From: Gammaproteobacteria bacterium
GTDB lineage: Bacteria; Pseudomonadota; Gammaproteobacteria; Pseudomonadales; Azotimanducaceae
DNA: 64,000 bases
Assembly: GCA_030425195.1 (NCBI GenBank)
Contig: JAUIAV010000003.1
Location: forward strand, 1 to 64,000
Direction of reading: 5' to 3'
Below the pieces are notes generated by a model that had not been told where the DNA came from, ran no database searches, and worked only from the letters and a program-made list of their open reading frames with translations. Positions within the stretch are counted from its first letter, which is position 1. Each line of letters starts with the position of its first letter. A program made the position numbers and the translations under genes. Of the stretch, positions 50,854 to 59,547 are shown piece after piece.

Positions 50854-51975
50854 TCAGATCATCGGTCCCGGCGTGAACGGATGCCCGAGAAAGTAACGAC
50901 CCACCACCCCGTAATGCGAAGGCCGGCCCTGCACGTGCTGGGTGATCACGTGCATGTCCTGAAACCGCCGCTGCAGCGGATTGCTCCGATAGATGGCCGA
51001 GGAACCGGCCACCTTGTACGCCAGATCCAGCGCGATGGCGGCATCGTTGATGGCGTTGGTGCCGGCCATTCGGAGATCGATGCGCTGGGCAGGCTCAATG
51101 GCACTTCCTGAGTCGAGTTCCTCCCAGACCCGGTCCACCGTCTCGTGCAGAAACGCCCTGGCCGCCCGCCAGCGCATCTCCGCCTCGCCGACCATCTTCT
51201 GCATGTCCGGGTCGTCCCGCACGGTGGTGCTGCTGTACCCGGGCACCTTGCCCTCCGCCAGGCTGAGCGCCGCATTCATGCCTGCGCGTGCCACACCGAG
51301 CGCTACCGAACCGAAGCTGACGGCGAAGATCAGGGCGGCGGGAATCCGATAGAGCCGGCCGTCATCGAGCGGCGGATGTCGGAAATCGCACAGCCACTCT
51401 TCGCTCACCGGCAGATCCTGCACCCTGAATTCGTGACTGCCGGTACCTTTGAGCCCCGCCACCTGCCAGTTGTCCTCGAAGATGGCAGCGGACTTCGGAA
51501 AGTAAACGCCCATCCAGACGTCGTCGGTGGATCGGCGCAGCGCTCCATGCATCCAGTTGGCGTGGGCGGAGCCGCTGGAGAATCCCCAGTGGCCGGTCAC
51601 CCGGTATCCGCCCTCCTCCGGCACTGCCCGGCAGTCCCGGGGCGGACCATTCGCCACCGCACTGACCGGGTCGGACCAGATCGCGCGCGCCGAGGCTTCC
51701 GGCAGCCAGAGACTGGTGGTGGCGATCACAGCACCCTGAGAGATGCACCAGGCCGTGCTCGCATCCGCCTGAGCATAGGTCTGCAGCGACCGGACGAAGT
51801 CCGGCAGCTCGACGCCGAGCCCACCCAGCGATCGCGGAATCAGCTGCCGGAACACACCGGCACCGAGCAGCTCAGCCACCAGGGGGTCCGGCAACCGATG
51901 CAGCCGTTCGGCCTCATCCGCGGCGGCTTCCACCGGTGCCCGCAGTCTTTCTGCCGTGTCGCACGCGCTCTCCAT
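50854..51975 (-). CDS. Acyl-CoA-dehydrogenase-fold flavin monooxygenase, second copy
   Basis: This 373-aa protein of the HsaA/HpaB-like class has N-terminal helices, then ADASTAWCISQGAVIATTSLWLP, GHWGFSSGSAHANWMHGAL and GLKGTGSHEFRVQDLPV. The C-terminal helices include AGSSAIYRSNPLQRRFQDMHVITQH. It resembles the gene at 14697 in layout but is clearly different in sequence, so it is a paralogue and not a copy. It is expected to use reduced flavin to hydroxylate an aromatic or polycyclic substrate; a reductase is not encoded nearby. It is convergent with the CYTH-CHAD gene and divergent from the membrane protein gene at 51999. Confidence 0.85.
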   Translation of the reverse strand: MESACDTAERLRAPVEAAADEAERLHRLPDPLVAELLGAGVFRQLIPRSLGGLGVELPDFVRSLQTYAQADASTAWCISQGAVIATTSLWLPEASARAIWSDPVSAVANGPPRDCRAVPEEGGYRVTGHWGFSSGSAHANWMHGALRRSTDDVWMGVYFPKSAAIFEDNWQVAGLKGTGSHEFRVQDLPVSEEWLCDFRHPPLDDGRLYRIPAALIFAVSFGSVALGVARAGMNAALSLAEGKVPGYSSTTVRDDPDMQKMVGEAEMRWRAARAFLHETVDRVWEELDSGSAIEPAQRIDLRMAGTNAINDAAIALDLAYKVAGSSAIYRSNPLQRRFQDMHVITQHVQGRPSHYGVVGRYFLGHPFTPGPMI

Positions 51976-51998
51976 GCCCCCTCGTATACACTCTTCTC

Positions 51999-53222
51999 AT
52001 GTACCGGCAAACCCTCACCTGGCCGTTCCGGCCGACGCCGCTCATTGCCGTAACCGCTTTCGTGCTGGTCGCCTTTGCCTTCACGGCCTTTGCCAGCCTC
52101 AATTTCTGGGTCGGCGTGCTCGTGGTCGCCATGGGCTCGGCGGTCTGGTATGCGGTGCTGGGCGGATTGTCTCTGTATGCTCGGAAGATGCTCACCCAGG
52201 CCGCACAGGGCCTGTTCGACGAGCGCATGGACAGCGAGACGGAAATCAATCCCTTCGGGAGCGGCAGCGGGCTGCTGATGGGCATCGCGCATCTCGCGGC
52301 ATTCGTCATCTTCTACTACAGCGGGCCGGAGCCGGGACCGGTACTCCTTCTGCCGGCACTGCTCTTTCCGCTCTTCTGGACGGGCATCGTGCTCGACGAT
52401 GCCCCCTTCCGTTACCTCCAGCCTGCCATGGCTGCCCGGCTCGTCGGCGGCCTCGGCATCTACTTTCCCGTTGCCGTGCTGCTGATCTCCGGCAGCTTCG
52501 GCTGGATGCACTACGCCCTGCAGTACGCGAGCGACTTCCTGAACCTGCTCGGTAGTGCGTTTGCTTTTCTGTTCGCCAACCTCTTCTACGGCATCCTGCT
52601 CTATCATCGCCGGCACGAGCTGGATCTGCAGACGATGAAAAGCCCGGAGCAGACTCTGGCCGCGGAGATCGAAGCCGAGCAGAAGCGGATCGACCGGATT
52701 TTCCACGACATTCATACGCACATGAACGCGGGCAGCTACGCGGATGCCATCCGCCTGGTCGAAGCGACCGTCGCCGAGGACCCGGTGAATCAGGATCCGC
52801 TCATGCACGAGCGGCTGAAGGACTACCAGAATGAACGGCTGCTGCTCGAGCACGCGGTCCGCTACCTCGGCAGACTCATGAGCCGGGGCGAGAACCGGAA
52901 AGCCTGGGCGCTGATGAAGGAATGCGTCGACAGGGACGAACGGTTCCGGCCGCCCGGCGGCGAGACGCTCCTCAAGCTGACGAAATCCGCGGCCCGGGAG
53001 GATGCGGGCATCGTCAATGCGCTGCTCGCGGATTTCGCCAACGCCTATCCGGACAGTCCTCTGATCCCGGACGCCCACTTCCGCCGTGCCCGGGTCTGCC
53101 TCGAGCTGCTCCGCGATACGGCCACCGGCACCGAACTGCTGAAACGCATTGCCCGGGACTATCCGGCCTTCGCTGCCAGCGAGCCTTTTCAGCGCTATCA
53201 GGCGCGCCTGAAGTCCGCCTGA
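51999..53222 (+). CDS. Membrane protein with helical-repeat tail, unknown function
   Basis: This 407-aa protein has hydrophobic segments at about 12-32, 36-58, 88-105, 112-128, 142-165 and 178-198. A soluble, TPR-like helical tail follows (about 215-405: LMHERLKDYQNERLLLEHAVRYLGRLMSRGE, AREDAGIVNALLADFANAYPDSPLIPDAHFRRARVCLEL). I see no named family. The tail looks like tetratricopeptide-type repeats, so a scaffolding role at the inner membrane is possible. ATG 51999 was chosen as the first start after the divergent monooxygenase gene. The alpha/beta hydrolase gene follows 59 bases later. Confidence 0.7.
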   Translation: MYRQTLTWPFRPTPLIAVTAFVLVAFAFTAFASLNFWVGVLVVAMGSAVWYAVLGGLSLYARKMLTQAAQGLFDERMDSETEINPFGSGSGLLMGIAHLAAFVIFYYSGPEPGPVLLLPALLFPLFWTGIVLDDAPFRYLQPAMAARLVGGLGIYFPVAVLLISGSFGWMHYALQYASDFLNLLGSAFAFLFANLFYGILLYHRRHELDLQTMKSPEQTLAAEIEAEQKRIDRIFHDIHTHMNAGSYADAIRLVEATVAEDPVNQDPLMHERLKDYQNERLLLEHAVRYLGRLMSRGENRKAWALMKECVDRDERFRPPGGETLLKLTKSAAREDAGIVNALLADFANAYPDSPLIPDAHFRRARVCLELLRDTATGTELLKRIARDYPAFAASEPFQRYQARLKSA

Positions 53223-53281
53223 AGTGCGGTGATCGGGCTGTGGTATTCTCGCCCGCTTCGAAATTTTCCAGCGTGAAGTCC

Positions 53282-54217
53282 ATGAGCGAAACCCCTTTCT
53301 GGTTCGACCGTGCCCTGTCGACACCTTCCGAGCCTGGCGACGTGACGGTCGAAGACGTATCCATCCACTACGAGACCTGGGGCGAGGTGGGCAGGCCCGG
53401 TATCGCCCTGGTCCACGGAAGCAACGCGCATCTCGAATGGTGGCGTTTCGTCGCACCCTTCCTTGCGGATCAGTTCCGGGTGGTGGCCCTGGATTCCTCC
53501 GGAAACGGCGACAGCGGCTGGCGGGAGAAATACACCGGCAAGGTGCTCGGCGACGAGGTGGCCGCCGTCTGCGAGGCGGCAGACCTTAGCGAGCGTCCGT
53601 TCGTGGTCGGCCACTCGTTCGGCGGTTTCACGGTGCTGGAAACCGGACACCATCACGGCCACGACCTCGGCGGTCTGATCTTCATGGATTTCACGGTCGC
53701 ACCACCCGAGCAGTACGTCGAGTGGGGCATGCGGGCCGAGCGTGACGGCGTCAAACCCGGCCGCAAGACGCGCGTCTACGAGGACAGAGCCACCGCCCTC
53801 GGCCGTTTCCGCTACGTACCGGAGCAGCCGGTGAAGCACCCGGCCGTGCTCGACTACATAGCCGGCAAGAGCCTGCGTCAGGTGGAAGGCGGATGGACCT
53901 GGAAGTTCGATCCGGGTCTTTTCGACTATCTCGAGATGGGCATCGACCAGCGGGACAAGTTCGCCGCGCTGCCCTGCCGGAGCGCGGTGATCCTCGGCGA
54001 AGACAGCCAGGACGAAGGCGCCTTCTTCGCCGATCACATGGCCGAGATCACAGGCGGTGCGCTGCCCATCTTCAGGATCCCGGGCACCTATCACCACCTC
54101 ATGTTCGATGAGCCGCTGGCCGTCGCCATGGCCATCAAGGCGCTGTGTCTCGACTGGATCCGCCAGGACAGGGAGGCGGATATCTCGAATCATCTGAAAG
54201 AGGTGCTGAATTCATGA
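53282..54217 (+). CDS. Alpha/beta hydrolase
   Basis: This 311-aa protein has an alpha/beta-hydrolase fold: oxyanion region ALVHGSNAHLEWWRFVAPFL, the nucleophile elbow GHSFGG with Ser112, an acid in the strand LGEDSQDEG and a late His in TYHHLMFDE. It probably hydrolyses an ester or C-C bond. Its neighbourhood is a run of small-molecule-degradation genes (RraA-like, CoA transferase, amidohydrolase). The downstream RraA-like gene overlaps its stop (ATGA), so the two are coupled. Confidence 0.9.
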   Translation: MSETPFWFDRALSTPSEPGDVTVEDVSIHYETWGEVGRPGIALVHGSNAHLEWWRFVAPFLADQFRVVALDSSGNGDSGWREKYTGKVLGDEVAAVCEAADLSERPFVVGHSFGGFTVLETGHHHGHDLGGLIFMDFTVAPPEQYVEWGMRAERDGVKPGRKTRVYEDRATALGRFRYVPEQPVKHPAVLDYIAGKSLRQVEGGWTWKFDPGLFDYLEMGIDQRDKFAALPCRSAVILGEDSQDEGAFFADHMAEITGGALPIFRIPGTYHHLMFDEPLAVAMAIKALCLDWIRQDREADISNHLKEVLNS

Positions 54218-54927
54218 CGGATACGAACACGCTCAGCGACGAGTTACGCGCCAGGCTCATGGCCCTGGACACCCCGACCGTCTGCAACGCGCTGGAGATC
54301 GTCGCCCCCGAGCGGCGGGGCTACGGCTACACCGTTCAGCCGCTTGTCTGCACCCGGCCTGAGCTGCCATCCATGGTCGGTATCGCCCGTACGGCCGCCA
54401 TCCGGGCTCAGCATCCGAGCGCGCTCAAAGGCGAAGACGCGCGGGCCATGCAGGACGGCTACTACGCCTACGTGGACGCGGGCCCGAAGCCCGCCATCAT
54501 GGTGATCCAGGATCTGGACGGCGAATCCCGCGGCTACGGCTCCTGGTGGGGTGAGGTGAACACCAACATCCACAAAGGCATGGGCTGCCTGGGTCTGGTC
54601 ACGGATGGCAGTGTGCGCGATCTGCCGGACAACGCGGAAGGGTTTCAGATCCTTGCCGACCGGGTCGGGCCTTCTCACGCCTTCGTGCACCCGGTGGCCT
54701 GGGGCCAGCCGGTGACGGTGGCCGGCATGCAGGTCAACTCGGGCGACCTGATCCACGCGGATCAGCACGGCGCGGTGGTCATTCCCTGGTCCGTCGCCGA
54801 GGCCGTTCCGGAGGCTGCCGCCGACATCGCCAGGCGCGAAGCCGTCATCATCAGTGCAGCCCGGGAGCCGGGATTCAACATGGACCGGCTCAGAAAAGCC
54901 TGGGGAGACGCCGCGGAAATTCATTGA
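54214..54927 (+). CDS. RraA-family protein (HMG/CHA aldolase-like)
   Basis: This 237-aa protein has the RraA/4-hydroxy-4-methyl-2-oxoglutarate aldolase fold: LDTPTVCNALE at the start, then GGEVNTNIHKGMGCLGLVTDGSVRD, in which the Arg-Asp pair after the GxxxDGxxRD motif is visible. It continues HPVAWGQPVTVAGMQVNSGDLIHADQHGAVVIP. Such proteins are oxaloacetate decarboxylase/HMG aldolases that need Mg2+, or RNase-E inhibitors (RraA proper). The gene is coupled to an alpha/beta hydrolase and is near a CoA transferase, which favours the aldolase reading. Confidence 0.88.
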   Translation: MTDTNTLSDELRARLMALDTPTVCNALEIVAPERRGYGYTVQPLVCTRPELPSMVGIARTAAIRAQHPSALKGEDARAMQDGYYAYVDAGPKPAIMVIQDLDGESRGYGSWWGEVNTNIHKGMGCLGLVTDGSVRDLPDNAEGFQILADRVGPSHAFVHPVAWGQPVTVAGMQVNSGDLIHADQHGAVVIPWSVAEAVPEAAADIARREAVIISAAREPGFNMDRLRKAWGDAAEIH

Positions 54928-55041
54928 GATCAATCCGATGACCGGCCGCAGCGGTGGCAGCGCACGAACGTGATGCCTGTCGCAGTATTTCCGGTGGTGA
55001 TGGCTAGTATCCGCGCCGTCAGAAATTACCGGTCATCCGAA

Positions 55042-55203
55042 ATGCACTACTTACGCTTTGCCGTTGCCGGCCTGGTTGCGATCCTCGCCGCCGCCGGCAC
55101 CTATGCCTCTCTCGCGCCCGAAGGATTCGGCGTGCTGGCAGCCATCCCCGCGATCTTCATCGCCATGGTGGTTGCCGTACCCTTCACCCCGCGCATGAGC
55201 TGA
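55042..55203 (+). CDS. Small membrane protein (53 aa)
   Basis: This 53-aa frame holds two hydrophobic helices: FAVAGLVAILAAAGTYASL, then a short loop with PEGFG, and VLAAIPAIFIAMVVAVPF. It ends with a short basic tail. ATG 55042 is the nearest start to the first helix; a GTG at 54970 would add 24 residues with no clear signal. No ribosome-binding site stands out. It lies convergent with the transporter gene, two bases from its stop. Unknown function. Confidence 0.45.
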   Translation: MHYLRFAVAGLVAILAAAGTYASLAPEGFGVLAAIPAIFIAMVVAVPFTPRMS

Positions 55204-55205
55204 GC

Positions 55206-56546
55206 TCACCCTCGCGCTTCGATCTCCGCCACCATCCGTGCGTGGGTCGATTCGTCGAGCCGGTACAGGGAAGCGACCAGGATCATCACGAGCATGATCC
55301 CGCCCGGGGTGAGCGTCATCATCAGGTGAATCGCGTCGAGTGAAGCTTCCGTCTGCTCAGCGTTCGCAATGTATCCGGCCGCGGCCAGTGCCGCGGCCAC
55401 TCCGGCGCCGCCCACCGCCTTGGCCAGCTTCTGGAAGAAGCTGGCAAAAGAGAAGATGGCGCCGTCCGCGCGGAGGCCCAGCTTCCACTGCGCATATTCC
55501 ACCGTATCAGGAATCATGGCCCAGCCGAGCACGGCAATGGGCGTGCCGCCGAGTGCCATGACGCAGGAGAAGAAGAAGATCCAGAAGACGGCGTCATACG
55601 GGGTGAGATAGAGGCCCACGCAGCCGAGAATCGTCACCACCGCCCCCACCATGATGCCGCCCGCCTTGCCGAACCGGGCCGCCAGCTTCGGCACGGCGAG
55701 CAGTCCCAGGAACATTACCGGCATGGTGATACCGAAGAAGAGCGAGACCAGATCCTCCCGCCCCACGTTGTACTTCAGGTAGTAAACGGTCACCGTCTGC
55801 CGGACGGTGAAGGACAGCATTCCCCCGGTGAACAGCACCATCACCACCAGCAGCGGCGGATTGCGGAAGACGGCCGCCAGGCTGTCCCGGATGGTGAGCC
55901 GCTGGCTGGCCGGCGGCTGCACGCGTTCCTCCGTGGCAGCGAACGTGGTCCAGAGCAGCACCGTGGCGGCGATGGAGAAACCGATCATCACCAGCCGGAA
56001 ACCGTCCGCCTGAGAGTCGAAGAAACCCACCAGCGGCAGCATGCCGACGGAGATCGCATAACCGCCGGCAAAGGCGAACGCCATGCGGATGGTGGAAAGC
56101 AGCGTGCGCTCGTGGTGGTTGCTGGTCAGTGAGGAGGTGAGCGCCGAATACGGAATGCCCACCACGGTGTAGAAGATGCCGAACAGGATGTAGGTGGTGT
56201 AGGCCCACCAGATCTTCCCGGATTCGTCGAGATCGGGCGTGGTGAAGGTGAGCACCCCCAGGACGCCGAGCGGTACCGCGCCGAACAGGAGATAGGGGCG
56301 GAGTCTGCCAAAACGGGTCCGCGTGCGTTCCGCGATCATGCCCATCAGCGGATCGGTCACCGCATCCACGACCCGGGCGACCAGCAGCACACTGGCAGCC
56401 ACGGCCGCAGAGATGCCGAACACGTCCGTGTAGAAATACAGCAGATAGGTGGCGGCGGAGATGAAGTAGAGGTTGATCCCCAGGTCGCCCACTGCATAGC
56501 CCACGCGCTGACCCGGCGTCAGCCGCCGGCTCGAGGATTCCGTCAT
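55206..56546 (-). CDS. GPH/MFS-type sugar or organic-anion transporter
   Basis: This 446-aa membrane protein has about twelve predicted helices. The N-terminus GQRVGYAVGDLGINLYFISAATYLLYFYTDVFGIS, followed by DAVTDPLMGMIAERTRTRFGRLRPYLLFGA, is characteristic of the glycoside-pentoside-hexuronide (MelB-type) family of cation symporters. It should import or export a sugar-like or small organic solute using Na+ or H+. The CoA transferase gene ends four bases upstream of it on the same strand, so the two are probably one transcript: 59440 to 55206 (amidohydrolase, CoA transferase, transporter). Confidence 0.92.
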   Translation of the reverse strand: MTESSSRRLTPGQRVGYAVGDLGINLYFISAATYLLYFYTDVFGISAAVAASVLLVARVVDAVTDPLMGMIAERTRTRFGRLRPYLLFGAVPLGVLGVLTFTTPDLDESGKIWWAYTTYILFGIFYTVVGIPYSALTSSLTSNHHERTLLSTIRMAFAFAGGYAISVGMLPLVGFFDSQADGFRLVMIGFSIAATVLLWTTFAATEERVQPPASQRLTIRDSLAAVFRNPPLLVVMVLFTGGMLSFTVRQTVTVYYLKYNVGREDLVSLFFGITMPVMFLGLLAVPKLAARFGKAGGIMVGAVVTILGCVGLYLTPYDAVFWIFFFSCVMALGGTPIAVLGWAMIPDTVEYAQWKLGLRADGAIFSFASFFQKLAKAVGGAGVAAALAAAGYIANAEQTEASLDAIHLMMTLTPGGIMLVMILVASLYRLDESTHARMVAEIEARG

Positions 56547-56549
56547 GGG

Positions 56550-57734
56550 TCAGATCACACCGGCAGCTTTGAACTGGGCGATCCGCTCGACCGAATAGCC
56601 GGCCTCCATGAGTACCGATTCGCTGTCCTGTCCGGGGTCCGGGGCCGCATGATCGAAGGCGTCCGGCTGCGGAAAGGCGGAGAGATTGATGGGCGAGCGG
56701 ATCAGGTTCAGCTCGCCGAGCTCGGGGTGCGGCGCGCCTTTCACCATTTTCAGGTAGCGCACCTGCTCGTCCTCGAAGGCCTGACCGATGTCGTTCACCG
56801 GGCCGCAGGGGACACCGACGGCATTCAGCTTCTCCACCAGTTCCGCGGTGGTGAACCGGGAGAAAAGCGTGTTCAGGTCCTCGGTGAGCGCTGCCTTGTT
56901 GGCCGCCCGGTCCCTGCCGCTCTGGTAGCGGTCATCCGCGAGCAGCGCGTCGGCTTCGAGCGCATCGCACAGCTTCTGCCACAGCCGCCCGCTCGACGCC
57001 GCCATGTTCACCAGCCCGTCTTTCGAGTGGAAGGTCCCCATGGGTACCTGAGTCGGGTGATCGTTGCCCATCTGCCCGGGTACCTCGCCCGACATGGTGT
57101 AGCGTGCACCCTGGAAATCGAGTTTGTTCATCATGGCCTCGAGGAGCGACGTGTGCACCCACTGGCCTTCGCCCGTGCGCTCCCGATGCAGCAGTGCCAT
57201 CAGAATGCCCTGGCCGAGAAACATGCCGGCAGATGTATCGCTGATGGCGATGCCCACCCGCCAGGGACCGCTGCCCGGCTCGCCGGTGATGGACATCAGA
57301 CCCGAAAGACCCTGCACGATCTGATCGACCCCGGCCCGTTCACCATAGGGGCCGTCCTGGCCGAAGCCGGAAATGCTGGCATAGATGATGGCCGGATTGA
57401 CCTCCCTGACCGATTCATAGTCGACGCCGAGCCGGTGCTTCACCTCGGCGCGGAAGTTCTCCACGATCACGTCCGCCTGGCTGGCCAGATCCAGAAAAAT
57501 CCGCAACCCGTCCCGCGACTTGAGATCGAGAGTGAGGCTTCGCTTGTTCCGGTGCAGGTTCTGCTCGTCGGGCCCGTGCCGGGCGCCGGTCACGCCGCTG
57601 CCTCTGGCCGCCAGCGCCGGCTGCTCGATCTTGACCACGTCCGCTCCCCAGTCCGCGAGCAGGCGGACGGCCGTGGGTCCGGCTCTCGCATGAGTGAGAT
57701 CCAGCACCCGGATGTGGGAGAGCGGCCCGTTCAT
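56550..57734 (-). CDS. CaiB/BaiF-type CoA transferase (class III)
   Basis: This 394-aa protein has the class III CoA-transferase signature RVLDLTHARAGPTAVRLLADWGADVVKIEQP, the catalytic Asp166 in GIAISDTSAG, then LHREGTGEGQWVHTSLLEAM and a C-terminal domain ending in FKAAGVI. It moves CoA between two carboxylic acids (formyl-CoA/oxalyl-CoA type or carnitine type). It overlaps the amidohydrolase gene by four bases and ends four bases before the transporter gene, consistent with one catabolic operon: deacylate, activate with CoA, transport. Confidence 0.94.
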   Translation of the reverse strand: MNGPLSHIRVLDLTHARAGPTAVRLLADWGADVVKIEQPALAARGSGVTGARHGPDEQNLHRNKRSLTLDLKSRDGLRIFLDLASQADVIVENFRAEVKHRLGVDYESVREVNPAIIYASISGFGQDGPYGERAGVDQIVQGLSGLMSITGEPGSGPWRVGIAISDTSAGMFLGQGILMALLHRERTGEGQWVHTSLLEAMMNKLDFQGARYTMSGEVPGQMGNDHPTQVPMGTFHSKDGLVNMAASSGRLWQKLCDALEADALLADDRYQSGRDRAANKAALTEDLNTLFSRFTTAELVEKLNAVGVPCGPVNDIGQAFEDEQVRYLKMVKGAPHPELGELNLIRSPINLSAFPQPDAFDHAAPDPGQDSESVLMEAGYSVERIAQFKAAGVI

Positions 57735-59440
57735 CTGATCAGGCGGCCCGGCAGCGCGTCCGTCGCTTCTCCGTTCCGGTAGGTGACCCGACCGCTGACG
57801 ATGGTGGCGAGATAGCCATCCGCGCGCTGCTCCAGGCGCACGCCGCCGCTCGGCAGATCGGCCACCATTTCGGGGGCCCGCACGCGGAGATTTTCAAAGT
57901 CGATCAGATTGATGTCCGCCTTCATGCCGGGGGCGAGCACACCCCGGTCGCTGAGGGCCACGGCCCGTGCCGTGTCCCGACTCTGCCGCTTCACCAGCAC
58001 TTCGAGTGGTATCGTCTCGCCTCTCGAGCGATCCCGGCCCCAGTGTGCGAGCAGCGTAGTCACGAAGCTCGCATCGGAGATGATGCCCACGTGAGCACCG
58101 CCGTCGCCGAGTCCGGGCACCGTGTTTTCGGCCAGCAGCATCTCCCGACAGCAGTCCAGATTGCCGTCCGCATAGTTGGCGAAGGGGCTGTAGAGCATGC
58201 CGCGACCCTCGTTCGCGAGCAGCAGATCGTAGGCGTACGACCAGGGATCGGCGCCCGCCCTCTCCGCCCGGGCGGCGATGCTCATCTCCGGCGACGGCTC
58301 GTAGTCCGGCGGGTCGCCCAGTTCCCAGAGCTTCCTGCCGCCGTCCATCCGTTTGAACAACCCCTCGAATCCCGGCGAGACCGGTTCCGAAAGAATCTTC
58401 GCCCGCAGTTCGGGAGCCAGCATCCGTTCGAGCTTCTCCGCCACCGGAAGTCCCGCAATGGCCATGTAGCTCGGCCGGCCGGTGAACGGGGTCAGACTTG
58501 CCGTCAGGCCGAACAGAATGCCGATGGGCCGTGGAGCCACCTGACCGCGCATCTCATGGCCCCGGCTGCTGGCCTGATCGATCCGATCGAGAATCTGCCG
58601 CCAGCCGTTCGGCGAGAGACCCTGCGCGAGCGATATGGACATGGGTCGACCGCTGGCAGCCACCATGTCTTCGAGCAGTTCGAACTCGCCGCTAAGATCG
58701 CCGAAGTCCGAGATCATCTCCATCACGCCGGACCCGGCATCCTTGAGACCGTTGGCGATGCCCACCATCTCGTCGAACTCGGCCGTGAGCGACGGCGTCG
58801 GTGCGCCTTTGCTGCTCCGGTGATTCAGGGTCCGGGAGGAGGAAAAGCCCATGGCACCGGACCTGATCGCCTCGGCGGTCAGACGGCGCATTTCGGCGAT
58901 GTCTTCCGCAGTGGCCGGTTCCCGGTCCGCGCCGCGCTGGCCCATCACGTAAACCCTGAGCGCCGCGTGCGGCAGCTGGGCGCCGATGTCCATGTCGAAC
59001 TGCCGCTCGGAGAGGTAGTCGAGGTACTCGGGAAAGGATTCCCAGGCCCAGGGCACGCCCTCCCTGAGCACCACGCCGGGAATGTCCTCCACCCCTTCCA
59101 TGAGCTCGATGAGCAGGTCGTGGTCCGTGGGACGCACCGGCGCAAAGCCGACGCCGCAGTTGCCCATGACCACGGTGGTCACGCCGTGATGGCTGGACGG
59201 GGCCATCCGGTTCGACCAGGTGGCCTGTCCATCGTAGTGAGTGTGTATGTCCACGAAGCCGGGGGTCACCAGCGCGCCGGACGCGTCCAGTTCTTCGCGC
59301 CCGCGGCCGGAAACCTTTCCTACCCCGACGATGACGCCGTCCTTCACCGCCACGTCGGCGGAGAAGCGCTCTGCGCCGGTTCCATCGATGACCGTGCCGC
59401 CACGCACGACCAGATCGTATTCGCTGCCTGTCGTTGCCAT
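57731..59440 (-). CDS. N-acyl-D-amino-acid deacylase-like amidohydrolase
   Basis: This 569-aa metal-dependent amidohydrolase has metal motif HTH (His66, His68) in [14 protein letters not shown], then [13 protein letters not shown] and [15 protein letters not shown]. The C-terminal beta-sandwich includes [26 protein letters not shown]. It resembles D-aminoacylase/N-acyl-D-glutamate deacylase in length and motif order. The start at 59440 uses AAGGAGGAGGGG upstream. It belongs to the same family as the partial lipoprotein at 1-292 but lacks a signal peptide. It is the first gene of a CoA-transferase/transporter operon and divergent from a carboxylesterase gene. Confidence 0.92.
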   Translation of the reverse strand: MATTGSEYDLVVRGGTVIDGTGAERFSADVAVKDGVIVGVGKVSGRGREELDASGALVTPGFVDIHTHYDGQATWSNRMAPSSHHGVTTVVMGNCGVGFAPVRPTDHDLLIELMEGVEDIPGVVLREGVPWAWESFPEYLDYLSERQFDMDIGAQLPHAALRVYVMGQRGADREPATAEDIAEMRRLTAEAIRSGAMGFSSSRTLNHRSSKGAPTPSLTAEFDEMVGIANGLKDAGSGVMEMISDFGDLSGEFELLEDMVAASGRPMSISLAQGLSPNGWRQILDRIDQASSRGHEMRGQVAPRPIGILFGLTASLTPFTGRPSYMAIAGLPVAEKLERMLAPELRAKILSEPVSPGFEGLFKRMDGGRKLWELGDPPDYEPSPEMSIAARAERAGADPWSYAYDLLLANEGRGMLYSPFANYADGNLDCCREMLLAENTVPGLGDGGAHVGIISDASFVTTLLAHWGRDRSRGETIPLEVLVKRQSRDTARAVALSDRGVLAPGMKADINLIDFENLRVRAPEMVADLPSGGVRLEQRADGYLATIVSGRVTYRNGEATDALPGRLIR

Positions 59441-59547
59441 GAGGCTCCCCTCCTCCTTTTTCGGCACGGGATCCGAGCCCGGTCGGTCTATTCTGGCACA
59501 ACTGGGCGTGTTTACGCCTAGAATGCGTCTGTCAGGAGAGAGACACC

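Noticed and set aside
51840-53456. 538-codon minus-strand frame opposite the 51999 membrane protein gene
   Set aside because: The plus-strand products (membrane segments, TPR-like tail, alpha/beta hydrolase) are convincing; the minus frame crosses gene borders without structure.
57731-59440. Amidohydrolase as a duplicate of the partial gene at 1-292
   Set aside because: Same superfamily but different N-termini (lipobox present only in the first), and too little of the first is visible to claim duplication.
58043-59521. Long plus-strand frame opposite the amidohydrolase gene
   Set aside because: Same reason: codon-bias shadow; no conserved motifs and fully covered by the real gene.
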